Notes: generated by a model from the sequence alone, not told the origin. A DNA stretch of 64,000 bases from JAVBPE01 sp031549865 (GCA_031549865.1 JAVBPE010000011.1:1-64000), one strand, 5' to 3'; numbered from the stretch's first letter, positions 34,507-44,420 are shown. Made by a program: numbers and translations.

Positions 34507-34534
34507 TAAAAATAAAAAGGACGAAGTCCTTTTT
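34507..34534 (-). terminator. CNNM gene terminator
   Basis: Perfect 9-bp stem AAAAAGGAC/GTCCTTTTT (34514-34522, 34526-34534), loop GAA, reaching into the stop codon. U-rich tract follows. Confidence 0.85.
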
Positions 34535-35936
34535 AATCTTCATTATCTTTTAAATTCTCAATATCTTCTTCTGAAGCATCTGTTATTGTTATTTTAACTG
34601 TTTCAATTCTTCTTCCAGCAACAGTAGCTATTTCAAAATCCATGCGTTTAGCATAATCTTCATATTCTTCTTCATCTTCATTGAATCTTGTATATGTTGC
34701 AATATATGTATGAATAAACCCGATGTGTGGTACAGCTTCACATACTGAATATATCCATGATGAAACTTTATTTGGTATATCTTCTGGAATATCAGGAATA
34801 TCTAAATTATCAAATAAATCTTGGACAAACATATCGGCGTCAATTATATATGTATTATCATCAACTTGTTTAAACATTAAATCATTTTCGCCTAATTCAT
34901 CATGTTCATCATAAATTTCGCCTACTAATTCTTCTAAAGCATCTTCCATTGTTACTAAACCTAATGTATCGCCATATTCACCACTTACAATAGCAATATG
35001 GGTTTTATCTCGTCTAAATTCATGCATTAATGAGCTAACTTTCATAGATGCAGAAACATATTTAACAGGTCGCATCAATTTTTTAACTGATGTATTACTA
35101 TCTCTAACTAATGATGGAAAATAATCTCGAATATATAAAACACCTACAATATGATCTTTGTCGGCTTTATAAACTGGAATACGTGAGAATTGTGTTTCAA
35201 GCATAAGTGATTTTACTTCCTCAATGCTTGCATCAATTGAAATTGCAGTCATTTCAATTCTAGGAATCATAATATCTTCAACAGTAATATCATCTAAATC
35301 AAAAACATTTTTGATTAAATTAACTTCATCTGTTTTAATAGAACCTTCTTCTTCCATTGAATCAAGAATTTTTTCTAATTCATCTTCATCCATTGTATTT
35401 GACTTATCATCTTTATTTCTTGCGAATAATTTTTGTATTTGTAATAATATGAATACAATTGGAAATAAAATATATGAAAGATAATAGATAATCCATCCTA
35501 TTTTTACGCAAATTAAATCCGGATTTTTTTTCGCGATAGTTTTAGGAGTCACTTCTCCAAAAATTAAAACTATAATAGTAACTACAATTGTAGATAATGC
35601 TTCAACATATTGAAAGTTTACTAATAACTTTGCAAAAAATCCTACTGCTATTGTCGCAATCGTAATATTGACAATATTATTTCCAACTAAAACTGTTGAT
35701 AGTGTTCTTTCAAAATTATCTTGACATGCTAAAGCTTTTTTTGATCCCGTTACTCTGTCTTCTACATACATTTTTAAACGCACTGGATTTGCTGATGAAA
35801 ATGCTGTTTCACTTAATGAAAAAAAAGCTGATAGAAAAATTAAAACAATTAATCCTATTAATAGACCAAAATCAAGTTGACTTTGAACCTCAAGCATAAT
35901 ACTAAACATAGAACTTACCGACCTTTGTATATCCAA
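34533..35936 (-). CDS. CNNM/HlyC-CorC family CBS-domain membrane protein
   Basis: A 467-residue protein with an N-terminal DUF21/CNNM transmembrane domain (three to four helices, about 20-165; SAFFSLSETAFSSANPVRLKM and GNNIVNITIATIAVGFF), a CBS pair (about 215-340; VEDIMIPRIEMTAI, FSRIPVYKADKDHIVGVLYIRDY, THIAIVSGEYGDTLGLVTMEDALEELVGEIYDEHDE) and a CorC/HlyC C-terminal domain. The family includes magnesium and sodium transporters or regulators; old 'hemolysin' labels are unsupported. The frame starts with TTG at 35936, eight bases after AGAGGT; an ATG at 35909 is an alternative. The promoter lies in the end of aroQ. Confidence 0.9.
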   Translation of the reverse strand: MDIQRSVSSMFSIMLEVQSQLDFGLLIGLIVLIFLSAFFSLSETAFSSANPVRLKMYVEDRVTGSKKALACQDNFERTLSTVLVGNNIVNITIATIAVGFFAKLLVNFQYVEALSTIVVTIIVLIFGEVTPKTIAKKNPDLICVKIGWIIYYLSYILFPIVFILLQIQKLFARNKDDKSNTMDEDELEKILDSMEEEGSIKTDEVNLIKNVFDLDDITVEDIMIPRIEMTAISIDASIEEVKSLMLETQFSRIPVYKADKDHIVGVLYIRDYFPSLVRDSNTSVKKLMRPVKYVSASMKVSSLMHEFRRDKTHIAIVSGEYGDTLGLVTMEDALEELVGEIYDEHDELGENDLMFKQVDDNTYIIDADMFVQDLFDNLDIPDIPEDIPNKVSSWIYSVCEAVPHIGFIHTYIATYTRFNEDEEEYEDYAKRMDFEIATVAGRRIETVKITITDASEEDIENLKDNED

Positions 35937-36004
35937 GTTAATTTACCTCTCTGTTAATGCACATAGTGCAAATTTAATGTATTTTTTCATAAAATACGAT
36001 ATAT

Positions 36005-36032
36005 ATTATAGCATATTAAATTCTTTTTTCAA
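36005..36032 (-). promoter_or_regulatory. sigma-A promoter of the CNNM gene inside aroQ
   Basis: Minus strand TTGAAA (36027-36032), 16 bp, TATAAT (36005-36010) with extended TG. It lies within the last codons of aroQ. Confidence 0.6.
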
Positions 36033-36443
36033 ATATTTTAATGCATAAATATAGGATTCTTCTTTAAATCCTTGAATAGTTTTGGTGCAAACATCTCTAA
36101 TATAATTGATTTTACGAAAATCTTCTCTATTATCAACCTCACTTAAATGAACTTCAACTTTTATAATATCAAAAATTTCTAGTGCATCTCTTAGCGCAAC
36201 ACTTGTATGCGTAAATGCTGCTGGATTAATAATTATCGCATCAGCTTTACCGTAGTTATCATGCAGATAATCTAAAATTGCTCCTTCATGATTACTTTGA
36301 AAAAAATCTAAATCAAGTAAATTTGCATTTTCTGCTTTTAGCATTTCATATATATCATCCAAAGTTTTTGACCCATAATGATCTTTTTTTCTTTTTCCAA
36401 GCATATTCATATTAGGTCCATTTATTATTAATATTCTCTTCAT
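36006..36443 (-). CDS. aroQ: type II 3-dehydroquinate dehydratase
   Basis: Third step of the shikimate pathway. The 145 residues show the type II motifs: NGPNMNMLGKRKKDHYGSKTLDDI with the catalytic tyrosine, QSNHEGAILDYLHDNYGKADAIIINPAAFTHTSVALRDAL, and VEVHLSEVDNREDFRK with the catalytic histidine. It overlaps aroK by four bases (ATGA) and is the last gene of the mutL-miaA-aroK-aroQ group. Other aro genes are not in the window. Confidence 0.94.
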   Translation of the reverse strand: MKRILIINGPNMNMLGKRKKDHYGSKTLDDIYEMLKAENANLLDLDFFQSNHEGAILDYLHDNYGKADAIIINPAAFTHTSVALRDALEIFDIIKVEVHLSEVDNREDFRKINYIRDVCTKTIQGFKEESYIYALKYLKKEFNML

Positions 36444-36919
36444 TTTAATACCTCAATAATTGAATTCACACAATCGTTTATATCATTATTTATAACACTT
36501 ATATTTTGAAATGCTAAATATTTATCTTTTCTTTCATTATATATTTCAAATAATGTTTTAGTTTTAAATAGTGGACGTGACCCACTATCACGCTCTAAGC
36601 GTTTATTTATTTCTTCTAAATCAGAATCAATGTATATAACAAGGCCGTCCATATATTTTTTATTTTCTTCTCTAACAACAATTCCTCCACCACATGAAAT
36701 AACGACATTATCATTAAGACTTACTTCTTTTAAAAAATTCGTTTCCAAATCTCTAAAATATTTTTCTCCATATTCATGAAAGATTTCATCAATAAAAAGA
36801 AAACTGTTTTTTTCGATATATAAATCTAAATCAATAAATTCAAAATTTATTTTAGATGCCAACTCTTTTCCAACACTAGATTTACCACTTCCAGGTAAAC
36901 CAATTAAATATATTCTCAT
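36440..36919 (-). CDS. aroK: shikimate kinase
   Basis: ATP-dependent phosphorylation of shikimate. Walker A GLPGSGKSSVGKEL, the substrate-binding DLDLYIEKNSFLFIDEIFHEYGEKYFRDLETNFL (family DxD and FRxxE) and GGGIVVREEN are present, with the lid RLERDSGSRPLF. 159 aa. It begins directly after the miaA stop codon and overlaps aroQ, so the two shikimate steps are made together. This aroK-aroQ placing after miaA is not the Bacillus order. Confidence 0.93.
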   Translation of the reverse strand: MRIYLIGLPGSGKSSVGKELASKINFEFIDLDLYIEKNSFLFIDEIFHEYGEKYFRDLETNFLKEVSLNDNVVISCGGGIVVREENKKYMDGLVIYIDSDLEEINKRLERDSGSRPLFKTKTLFEIYNERKDKYLAFQNISVINNDINDCVNSIIEVLK

Positions 36920-37813
36920 TTATTTCTTCACAAACTCCTTAACATCTAAAATTATTTTGTTTATAGTTTCATTTATATCATTTAAATTAACATTATAAAA
37001 ATTAGTATTAAATTGATTTTTAAACCAAGTTATTTGTCTTTTAGCCAGATGTCTTGTGTTTTTCTTTATTTCATCTTTTGCTTCATCTAAAGATATTTTT
37101 CCTTCAAAATAAGGTATTAGCTCTTTATATCCAATTGCGTTTGGATAGATTTTTTTATCAAATAAATTTTTTACTTCTTTTAATAAACCATCATGAAACA
37201 TCAAATCAACTCGCATATTAATCCTTTCATATAATTTATCCCTATTATCTAAATTTAAATATATGATAAAGTAATCATATAAAGGAACCTTTTTATTATT
37301 AAATTCTGTGATACTCGAGTTTGTTTCTTCTAATATTTCTAAGGCTCTTAAAACTCTTTTACGATTATTCATATGAATATTAGTATTTATGATATTTTTA
37401 TCTTTTTTTATTAATAATTCATATAATTCCTCATTGTTTAAGTTTTCATATTTTTTTTCGAAATTAGCATCTCTTTTTTGTGCCTCAAAATTATAATCAA
37501 ATAAAACACTTTGAACATATAATCCTGTTCCACCACAAATTAATGATAAATTGCTATTATCGATTATGCTTCTAGCTTCCTTTTGAAAATCAAACACACT
37601 ATAGTCTTCATCTGGATTCTTAACATCTATTAAATGATGAACTATTCCTTCACGTTCTAAGAAAGTTGGTTTTGCACTTCCAATATTTAATTCCTTATAT
37701 ACACTTACACTATCTGCACTTATAATATCTAAGTTGAAAAACTTAGCTAATTCTATTGATATCTTTGTTTTTCCTATTGCAGTTGGTCCAACTACCACTA
37801 TAACTTTTTTCAT
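36920..37813 (-). CDS. miaA: tRNA dimethylallyltransferase
   Basis: Adds dimethylallyl (from the MEP pathway product DMAPP) to A37 of tRNAs reading U-starting codons; MiaB, encoded at 45.5 kb, then adds methylthio. P-loop VVGPTAIGKTKISIELA, SADSVSVYKELNIGSAKP, HHLIDVKNP, GGTGLYVQSVLFD, and NAIGYKELIPYFEG followed by RQITWF are typical. 297 aa. ATGA overlap with mutL. Confidence 0.96.
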   Translation of the reverse strand: MKKVIVVVGPTAIGKTKISIELAKFFNLDIISADSVSVYKELNIGSAKPTFLEREGIVHHLIDVKNPDEDYSVFDFQKEARSIIDNSNLSLICGGTGLYVQSVLFDYNFEAQKRDANFEKKYENLNNEELYELLIKKDKNIINTNIHMNNRKRVLRALEILEETNSSITEFNNKKVPLYDYFIIYLNLDNRDKLYERINMRVDLMFHDGLLKEVKNLFDKKIYPNAIGYKELIPYFEGKISLDEAKDEIKKNTRHLAKRQITWFKNQFNTNFYNVNLNDINETINKIILDVKEFVKK

Positions 37814-39624
37814 ATAACTCTCTTAAACATTTTTTCTAATTCTAATGTTGTAATCTTTATAAGTGTTGGTCTACCATGTGGACAAGTATATGGGTTTTTG
37901 CATTTATTTAAATTTTCGAATAACGAATTTATTTCATTCAAATTAATACTATCATTAGCCTTTATTGATGTCTTACAGCTAATCTGTTTAGCTATTTCAT
38001 CTCTAAAATACATAATATTGATTTTTTTATTTTTAAGCATTAACATTATCGAAAACCTTATAAAATCTTCTACATCATCAAAATCTACCCAAATTGGAAC
38101 TTCTCTGACATAATATGAATTTAAAGATTGCATCTCTAAAGTAAATCCCATTTCTTTAAAATCTTCTAAATGAAGTTCAATATAAATCATTTCATCTTTT
38201 GTGAATTCTAAAATGTAAGGAATTAATAATTCAGTTTTTATATTAGAAGGCTTACTTAATAATTCATAATAATATTCATATCTAATTCTTTCGTTTGCTG
38301 CATGTTGATCAATTAAATACATTCCTTCATTATTTTGATAAATTAAATATAGTCCGAATACTGAACCAACATATTCCATATAAGGCAATTTAAGTTCTTT
38401 TTTTTCTTCAATTATTTTGTTTTCTTCTATTTTAGCACTATATTTTTCTTCAGTAAGATTTTCTTCTAGTACTTCAAAATCAGCTGTTTTGTGTATGAAA
38501 CTTGATGTATCTTCAGCTAATCCTACATTCGTTTTTTCAACAACTTCGTTACTTGGAAACTCATTATTAATTTCAAATATAGAAGTTTTATTATATGATT
38601 TATTAATTATTTCTTCTACTAACTTTTCTTCTTTAATATTTTCTTCATTTGCTAAAGATTTTTTCAACTCTTTTGTAATTACTTCTACTAAAATTTCTTC
38701 ATTTGATATTTTAATTTCTGTCTTTGTGGGATGAACATTAACATCAATTAATAAAGGATCAATTTGCAAAAATATTGTAATTATAGGAAATTTTGCATTT
38801 GGAACATAAGTATAAAAAGCATCCATCACAGCATTATTAATTACATTACTTTTCACATAACGATTATTACATATTAAAGTTATATCATTTCTATGCGACC
38901 TGAAAAGATAAGGTTTTGCATAAATGAATTTTAAATTATAGCCATTTCCACTATACTCACAAAATACTAAGTTTTTAGATACTTCAAAACCGTATATTTC
39001 TCCAAATAACGAATGAAAATCGTTATTACCAGTTGTCTTTAAAATCAATTTATCATTATTGTATAAACTAAAACTTTTATTCGGATTAGATATGGAGAAT
39101 TTATTCATTATATTAATAATACTTGCAAGCTCTTTTGGTAAAGCTTTTAAATATTTTAATCTAGCTGGCGTATTATAAAACAAATCATTAACAATAACAC
39201 TAGTCCCCTTGTTTATAGGTGTTTCGCCTTCATTTAATAATATGCCCGCTTTATAAGTTACTTGATAGCCAATATCACCAACAGATGAAGATATTTGCAT
39301 TTGACTAACTGAAGCAATAGAAGGAACTGCTTCTCCTCTAAAACCTAAGGAATTAATCCTAAATAGGTCATACTCAGTTTTTATTTTACTTGTAGCGTGT
39401 CTTTGAAAAGCCATTTTGACATCTTCTTTAACCATTCCACATCCATTATCGACAACTTTTATTTGCTTGATTCCACTATCAATTAAATATACATTAATTA
39501 AAGTAGCGTCCGCATCAATTGAATTTTCTACCAATTCTTTAACAACATTCATCGGCTTTTCAACTACCTCACCAGCAGCAATCATATTTGATAATTGAGT
39601 TGATAATTTTAAAATATTTCCCAT
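37810..39624 (-). CDS. mutL: DNA mismatch repair protein MutL
   Basis: GHKL ATPase that links MutS to strand incision. N-terminal motifs: IAAGEVVEKPMNVVKELVENSIDA, DNGCGM, RHATSKI, and GFRGEAVPSIASVS. The C-terminal domain has DQHAANERIRYEYY, the DQHA(X)2E(X)4E endonuclease motif of MutLs from organisms without MutH, and a C-terminal CPHGRP metal site. So this MutL probably nicks DNA itself. The linker (about 325-420) is very rich in Glu and Lys. 604 aa. It lies 15 bases after mutS. Confidence 0.96.
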   Translation of the reverse strand: MGNILKLSTQLSNMIAAGEVVEKPMNVVKELVENSIDADATLINVYLIDSGIKQIKVVDNGCGMVKEDVKMAFQRHATSKIKTEYDLFRINSLGFRGEAVPSIASVSQMQISSSVGDIGYQVTYKAGILLNEGETPINKGTSVIVNDLFYNTPARLKYLKALPKELASIINIMNKFSISNPNKSFSLYNNDKLILKTTGNNDFHSLFGEIYGFEVSKNLVFCEYSGNGYNLKFIYAKPYLFRSHRNDITLICNNRYVKSNVINNAVMDAFYTYVPNAKFPIITIFLQIDPLLIDVNVHPTKTEIKISNEEILVEVITKELKKSLANEENIKEEKLVEEIINKSYNKTSIFEINNEFPSNEVVEKTNVGLAEDTSSFIHKTADFEVLEENLTEEKYSAKIEENKIIEEKKELKLPYMEYVGSVFGLYLIYQNNEGMYLIDQHAANERIRYEYYYELLSKPSNIKTELLIPYILEFTKDEMIYIELHLEDFKEMGFTLEMQSLNSYYVREVPIWVDFDDVEDFIRFSIMLMLKNKKINIMYFRDEIAKQISCKTSIKANDSINLNEINSLFENLNKCKNPYTCPHGRPTLIKITTLELEKMFKRVI

Positions 39625-39639
39625 TTAAGATACTCCTTT

Positions 39640-42207
39640 CTATTTTATTTTTTCTTGTAATTCAATTAAAATCTTAAATGCATCAATTGGCGAAATGCTA
39701 TTCATATCGATGCGTTTTATGTCTTCTTTTAATTCAGCTAATAGCTTTGCTTCAATATTTTCTTCCTTATTTTCATAAGCTTCAAAATTGAATAAATCTA
39801 ACTTAATATTCTTAGCATTTTTATTTTCTTCTTCAAGTACATTTAGTATTTGTTTACTTCTTTCAATAACTGATTTTGGAAGACCAGCTAATGATGCAAC
39901 ATTTATTCCATAACTCTTATCAGTAGGTCCATCTAAAACTTTATGTAAAAATTGAACACCATTTTTCGTTTCAACTGCAGCAACATGAACATTTTTTAAA
40001 TGTTTTAATGTTTGTTCTAAACCAACTAATTCATGATAATGTGTTGAGAATAAAGTAATACATCCAATTCTTTCGTGTACATATTCTAAAATTGCCTGAG
40101 CTAATGCCATTCCATCAAATGTCGCTGTTCCACGACCAATTTCATCAAATAAAATTAAACTATTCTTTGTAGCATTTAAAAGAGCATAATTTGCTTCCAT
40201 CATTTCAACCATAAAAGTAGATTGTCCACTTATTAAATCATCACTTGCACCAATACGTGTAAATATTTGATCAAATATAACTAAGTTAGCAATTTTTGCC
40301 GGAACAAAACATCCAATTTGAGCCATCACTATTATAATTGCAAGCATCCTCATATATGTTGATTTACCGCTCATATTAGGACCAGTAATAAGCATCATAT
40401 TATATTTATTTATAACAACATCATTTACAACAAATTTTTCTTTTAAAATATCTTCGATTACTGGATGTCTTCCATCTATAATATTAACTTCATTTTTTTG
40501 ATTAAAAATTGGTCTTATAAAATGATTGTTAACTGATACTTCACTAAATGCTATATAGCAGTCAACGACACTTAAATGATTAGCTAATATTTGTAAGCTT
40601 TTAACATATTTAGATACTTCATTTCTAATTTCTATAAACAATTCATATTCAAGTTTTTCAATTTTATCTTTGGCATTTATAACTATTTGCTCATATTTCT
40701 TTAGTTCTGGTGTAATAAAACGTTCAGCATTAGCAATTGTTTGTTTTCTATCATAACCAAATTCATCTTTTATTAAAGATATTTGACCCTTTGTTATCTC
40801 AATATAATAACCAAAAACACGATTATATCCAACTTTTAATGTCTTTATACCTGTTCTTTCACGTTCAGATAATTCATAATTAATTATCCAATCTTTACTA
40901 TTTTGACTAATATTTTTAACATCATCTAATTCTTTATTAAAGCCCTCTTTAATCATTTGTCCTTCTTTAATAACTAAAGGCGGATTTTCAACTAATGAAT
41001 TTAATAATAATTCATATAATTCATTATGCGGATTAATAGCATCACTTAATTCTAAAGCTTGATTTAATTTCAAATTAGCAATTTGGGCTTTTATGTTTGG
41101 CACATTTGATAATGTTTTTCTTAATTGAACCAAATCTTTTGCGTTAGCATTCGATAAACTTATTCTACCTAATATTCGCTCTAAATCATAAACGGTTTTT
41201 AAGGCCTCTTTTATTTCTTGCCTTACTAAATAGCTATTATTTAATACGTCTACAAAATCTAGACGATTATTAATTTCAACTAAGCTTATTAACGGTTTAT
41301 CAATCCACTTATTAAGCATTCTAGAACCCATTGCAGTTTGACATTTATCTAAATACCATAATAAAGAACCATTTTTATTACCTTGACGTAATGTTTCATT
41401 CAATTCTAAATTTCTTTTTGTAAAAGAATCTATTTTAAGATAATCACTTGCATTATAATAAACAACTTTTTTTAAATGAATCAATTCATGCTTTTGTGTT
41501 TTTTCAGTATAATTAAACAAAATCGCTAAACAAGATAGGTATTCATCATCAATCTCACTTGCTAAAGATATAAAATTTTCAGTTAATTCAGTCTTTTCTT
41601 CAATAGAAACTAATATTTGATATTTATTTTGTAAAGATTTAATAATATTTTTATTAAAAGTTGGTTTTACTACTACTTCTCTACATTTTAGATTAAGAAG
41701 TTCTTGAATTAATGTTTCTTCACTCATGAATGTTGTTAAATAAGAGTCTCCTGTCGAAACATCTAAATAACTTATAATAAACTTATTTTTATTATTATCA
41801 ATACTAACTATATAATTATTTTCTTTTTCATTTAAAAAGGCTTCAACTATTGTTCCTGGAGTTAGTATTTTTACAACATCTCTTTTTACAATTCCTTTTG
41901 CTTCACTTACATCCTCGACTTGCTCAACAATTGCAACTTTATAACCAGCTTTTATTAACTTTTCAGCATATGCAGCATACGCGTGAAATGGAATGCCACA
42001 CATTGGAACGCGTTCTTCTTGTCCTGCATCTCTTCCAGTTAAAGCGATTTCTAATACTTTTGAAGCTAAGAATGCATCTTCAAAAAACATTTCGTAAAAA
42101 TCTCCTAAGCGAAAAAAGACTATTGCATCAGCATAGTCTTTTTTAATTTCCAAATATTGTTGCATCATTGGCGTATATTTACTTTTATCAATTTTTGACA
42201 TATCCAT
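39640..42207 (-). CDS. mutS: DNA mismatch repair protein MutS
   Basis: Mismatch recognition ATPase. Domain I begins with TPMMQQYLEIKKDYADAIVFFRLGDFYEMFFEDA, containing the mismatch-probing Phe-x-Glu (FYEMF), followed by connector, lever and clamp domains and the ATPase: GPNMSGKSTYMRMLA, SLILFDEIGRGTATFDGMALA and FSTHYHEL. 855 aa from the ATG at 42207, where a GGGTG site is eight bases upstream; the longer frame begins with TTG. The 718-residue gene now lies between it and cotE, which adjoins mutS in Bacillus. Confidence 0.96.
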   Translation of the reverse strand: MDMSKIDKSKYTPMMQQYLEIKKDYADAIVFFRLGDFYEMFFEDAFLASKVLEIALTGRDAGQEERVPMCGIPFHAYAAYAEKLIKAGYKVAIVEQVEDVSEAKGIVKRDVVKILTPGTIVEAFLNEKENNYIVSIDNNKNKFIISYLDVSTGDSYLTTFMSEETLIQELLNLKCREVVVKPTFNKNIIKSLQNKYQILVSIEEKTELTENFISLASEIDDEYLSCLAILFNYTEKTQKHELIHLKKVVYYNASDYLKIDSFTKRNLELNETLRQGNKNGSLLWYLDKCQTAMGSRMLNKWIDKPLISLVEINNRLDFVDVLNNSYLVRQEIKEALKTVYDLERILGRISLSNANAKDLVQLRKTLSNVPNIKAQIANLKLNQALELSDAINPHNELYELLLNSLVENPPLVIKEGQMIKEGFNKELDDVKNISQNSKDWIINYELSERERTGIKTLKVGYNRVFGYYIEITKGQISLIKDEFGYDRKQTIANAERFITPELKKYEQIVINAKDKIEKLEYELFIEIRNEVSKYVKSLQILANHLSVVDCYIAFSEVSVNNHFIRPIFNQKNEVNIIDGRHPVIEDILKEKFVVNDVVINKYNMMLITGPNMSGKSTYMRMLAIIIVMAQIGCFVPAKIANLVIFDQIFTRIGASDDLISGQSTFMVEMMEANYALLNATKNSLILFDEIGRGTATFDGMALAQAILEYVHERIGCITLFSTHYHELVGLEQTLKHLKNVHVAAVETKNGVQFLHKVLDGPTDKSYGINVASLAGLPKSVIERSKQILNVLEEENKNAKNIKLDLFNFEAYENKEENIEAKLLAELKEDIKRIDMNSISPIDAFKILIELQEKIK

Positions 42208-42233
42208 AATTTCTACACCCAATTTATATTAAA

Positions 42234-44390
42234 CTACTTTTTAATAATATTTTTTAATAATTCATAACATTTACTAGAAATCCATTCATAAACATTAAAG
42301 ACAGGTTTATCTTTATTATCATTTAAGAATTTATGTAACCAAGGTATTTCATACTTTCCATATTGATATGTTATTCCGTCTACAGCATAAACAACTAATA
42401 TTAATAATGCAATAATTAATATAAATAGAAGTATTTTAAATATTATTGGCATTTTTTTATTACGCATTTTAATACGTTGATTTAAATCAACATAAGCTAA
42501 AACTTCATTTTGTCTTTCTAAATAAATCATATCTTGTTCATTTGGTAATATTTTACCTTTACGTATTTTCTTAATACGTTTAACCATTTTCTTTTCATAA
42601 GAACTTTCATCTTTGTTCTTTTTATTCGAAATCGGCTTAGTTATATCTAATTTCTCTTCTTTTGTAGATACATTATTTACTACTGGCTTAGCAATTACTA
42701 CATCTTCAACAATTGGTTTAGTTATTACTTCATTTGATCTAGAAGCATTTTTAAATACTTTTACGTCATTTTCTTGCATATTATTTGCAATATTTTGATC
42801 AAACATCTTATTTTCATAATCAGGTACGTCTGCATATGAACGTTGATTGTCGAAATTATCATATGATGAAATTTCATCATCTATTTGACTAATAGCTTGC
42901 GTACTGCCTTGTGCTGGAACTTGAATAATTTTAGTAACAGGTGTTAGTTTATCAGATAAACGATATACCACTTGTTCCACTGTTTGTGAAATAACTTCAT
43001 TAGTATTTAGTTGATTAACTTCAACTGGTCTTGTGCTTTCAACTATTTCAGATACTATCTCTTTTATTACTTCTTTTGTTATTGGTTCATTTTGAATTAC
43101 TTCAGCTGGTTTTGTGTTTTCAATTATCTCAGAAACAATTTCTTTTATTATTTCTTTAGTTATAGGTTCATTTTGAACTTGATTTGGTTTTGTCGCATCC
43201 ATAATTTCTAAAACAGTTTCTTTTATGATTGTTTTAATTGTTTCTGGATCAATTGAAGCAACTCCAACTGTCGTAACTTCTCTAATAACTTCTACAACTT
43301 TTGCTGGCTCTTCTATTACTTCTTCAATAGTTTCTTCAACCACTGGTTCTTCTATTACTTCTTCAATAGTTTCTTCAACTACTGGTTCTTCTATTACTTC
43401 TTCAATAGTTTCTTCAACCACTGGCTCTTCTATTACTTCTTCAATAGTTTCCTCAACTACTGGTTCTTCTGTTACTTCTTCAATAGTTTCTTCAACTACT
43501 GATTCTTCTATTTCTTCTTCAACTACATACTCTTCTTTAAATTCAAATGCTTCTACTAATTCAATTTCTTTTACTACAAATGAATTATCATTTTTAGTTA
43601 GATTTGCTTTATCAGCTTGCTTTAAAATATATTCTATTAATTCTTCTTTTTTTAGTTCGATTGAAGCTTTAATTTTATTTTGTTTTGCGAATCTTTGCAT
43701 TGTTAAAACTGACATAATATTTAATTTTTTTGCAGTTTCTTCATCATACTTGCCCATTGCTTGTAATTCCTCAACAATGATTGCTTGTAATTCTTCTTTT
43801 TTAAGTCTTCTTGGAATAGATAATTTATATTTATCTCCTATTTCACGTAGTTCAACTAAAGTAGAACTCTTTGCTAAAGTTACTCTAAATTGTTCTTTTG
43901 TTAAACCATCAAATTCAAACATATCATCAAAAACTACAGGAAAAATTGTTTCTTGGAATATTTTAAAATCAATATTTTCGCTTTGTTCAGGTAATAATAA
44001 TAAATAATTTAATTCGCTATCTGCAATTTTTAAATCATCACTATTTGCTAAAACTAATTTCCAAAAATATTCTTTATATTCTTTAAATAATTCGTCAGTT
44101 ATAATTGTATTCATAAAATTTTGCAATTGATATTCACAAAATGTTGGATAACATAATAAACGATATTTCATTTCATCAGAAATATTTAATTGTTTAGCTA
44201 TTTTAACTTTGTCATTAAGTGCATATCTTAATGCTTGCATATTTAATTTTCTTGATAATTTTCTTTCTCTACTTTGAAAGAAATCAGCAGTTTGGGCTGA
44301 ACTTAATCGAGAAAGTTTTTCAATAGCTGCAGAAAAACCAATTTCTTTTCCATTTAATTGAATAATGTTGTTTTGTTGATCTATTTTCAT
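42234..44390 (-). CDS. unrecognised repeat protein with paired Rho_N/SAP-like motifs and C-terminal membrane helix
   Basis: I do not recognise this 718-residue protein as a whole. Residues 1-280 are helical and include two similar helix-extended-helix segments, TLVELREIGDKYKLSIPRR followed by LKKEELQAIIV, and TMQRFAKQNKIKASIELKKEELIEYI, which recall Rho_N/SAP-type nucleic-acid-binding motifs. Next come five near-identical 13-residue acidic repeats (VVEETIEEVIEEP, about 298-362), three 27-residue repeats built on PITKEIIKEIVSEI (about 381-461), a low-complexity stretch, a basic patch (KMVKRIKKIRKGK), and one membrane helix (about 649-673) with 45 residues beyond. A membrane-tethered protein that holds nucleic acid or partners through a flexible acidic arm is possible, but this is inference. 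It lies between mutS and cotE and has its own promoter over a 20-bp palindrome. Confidence 0.75.
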   Translation of the reverse strand: MKIDQQNNIIQLNGKEIGFSAAIEKLSRLSSAQTADFFQSRERKLSRKLNMQALRYALNDKVKIAKQLNISDEMKYRLLCYPTFCEYQLQNFMNTIITDELFKEYKEYFWKLVLANSDDLKIADSELNYLLLLPEQSENIDFKIFQETIFPVVFDDMFEFDGLTKEQFRVTLAKSSTLVELREIGDKYKLSIPRRLKKEELQAIIVEELQAMGKYDEETAKKLNIMSVLTMQRFAKQNKIKASIELKKEELIEYILKQADKANLTKNDNSFVVKEIELVEAFEFKEEYVVEEEIEESVVEETIEEVTEEPVVEETIEEVIEEPVVEETIEEVIEEPVVEETIEEVIEEPVVEETIEEVIEEPAKVVEVIREVTTVGVASIDPETIKTIIKETVLEIMDATKPNQVQNEPITKEIIKEIVSEIIENTKPAEVIQNEPITKEVIKEIVSEIVESTRPVEVNQLNTNEVISQTVEQVVYRLSDKLTPVTKIIQVPAQGSTQAISQIDDEISSYDNFDNQRSYADVPDYENKMFDQNIANNMQENDVKVFKNASRSNEVITKPIVEDVVIAKPVVNNVSTKEEKLDITKPISNKKNKDESSYEKKMVKRIKKIRKGKILPNEQDMIYLERQNEVLAYVDLNQRIKMRNKKMPIIFKILLFILIIALLILVVYAVDGITYQYGKYEIPWLHKFLNDNKDKPVFNVYEWISSKCYELLKNIIKK
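43008..43250 (-). repeat. three 81-bp coding repeats
   Basis: Encodes three diverged 27-residue units, each running P-(I/E)-T-(K/I)-x-I-I-K-E-x-V-x-E-I and ending with a TKP/TRP turn and a QNE or similar. Divergence between copies suggests an older duplication than the 39-bp array beside it. Confidence 0.6.
43306..43500 (-). repeat. five tandem 39-bp coding repeats
   Basis: Exactly 5 x 39 bp (units starting at 43306, 43345, 43384, 43423, 43462). Units differ at one to three positions each, mostly synonymous, and a degenerate part-copy follows at 43501. The frame is kept, so copy-number change would alter protein length by 13 residues at a time. Confidence 0.9.
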
Positions 44391-44420
44391 ATAATAGGCC
44401 TCCCATTAAATAAGACTGTT

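Noticed and set aside
43306..43500. Regular 39-bp repeats resembling a CRISPR array
   Set aside because: The units are directly joined without spacers and encode a 13-residue repeat in a long open frame.
43225..44007. Plus-strand Ser/Thr-rich frame that looks like a repeat adhesin
   Set aside because: It is the antisense of the Glu/Val repeats of the 718-residue gene, has no ribosome site or signal peptide, and lacks a stop-free reason of its own.
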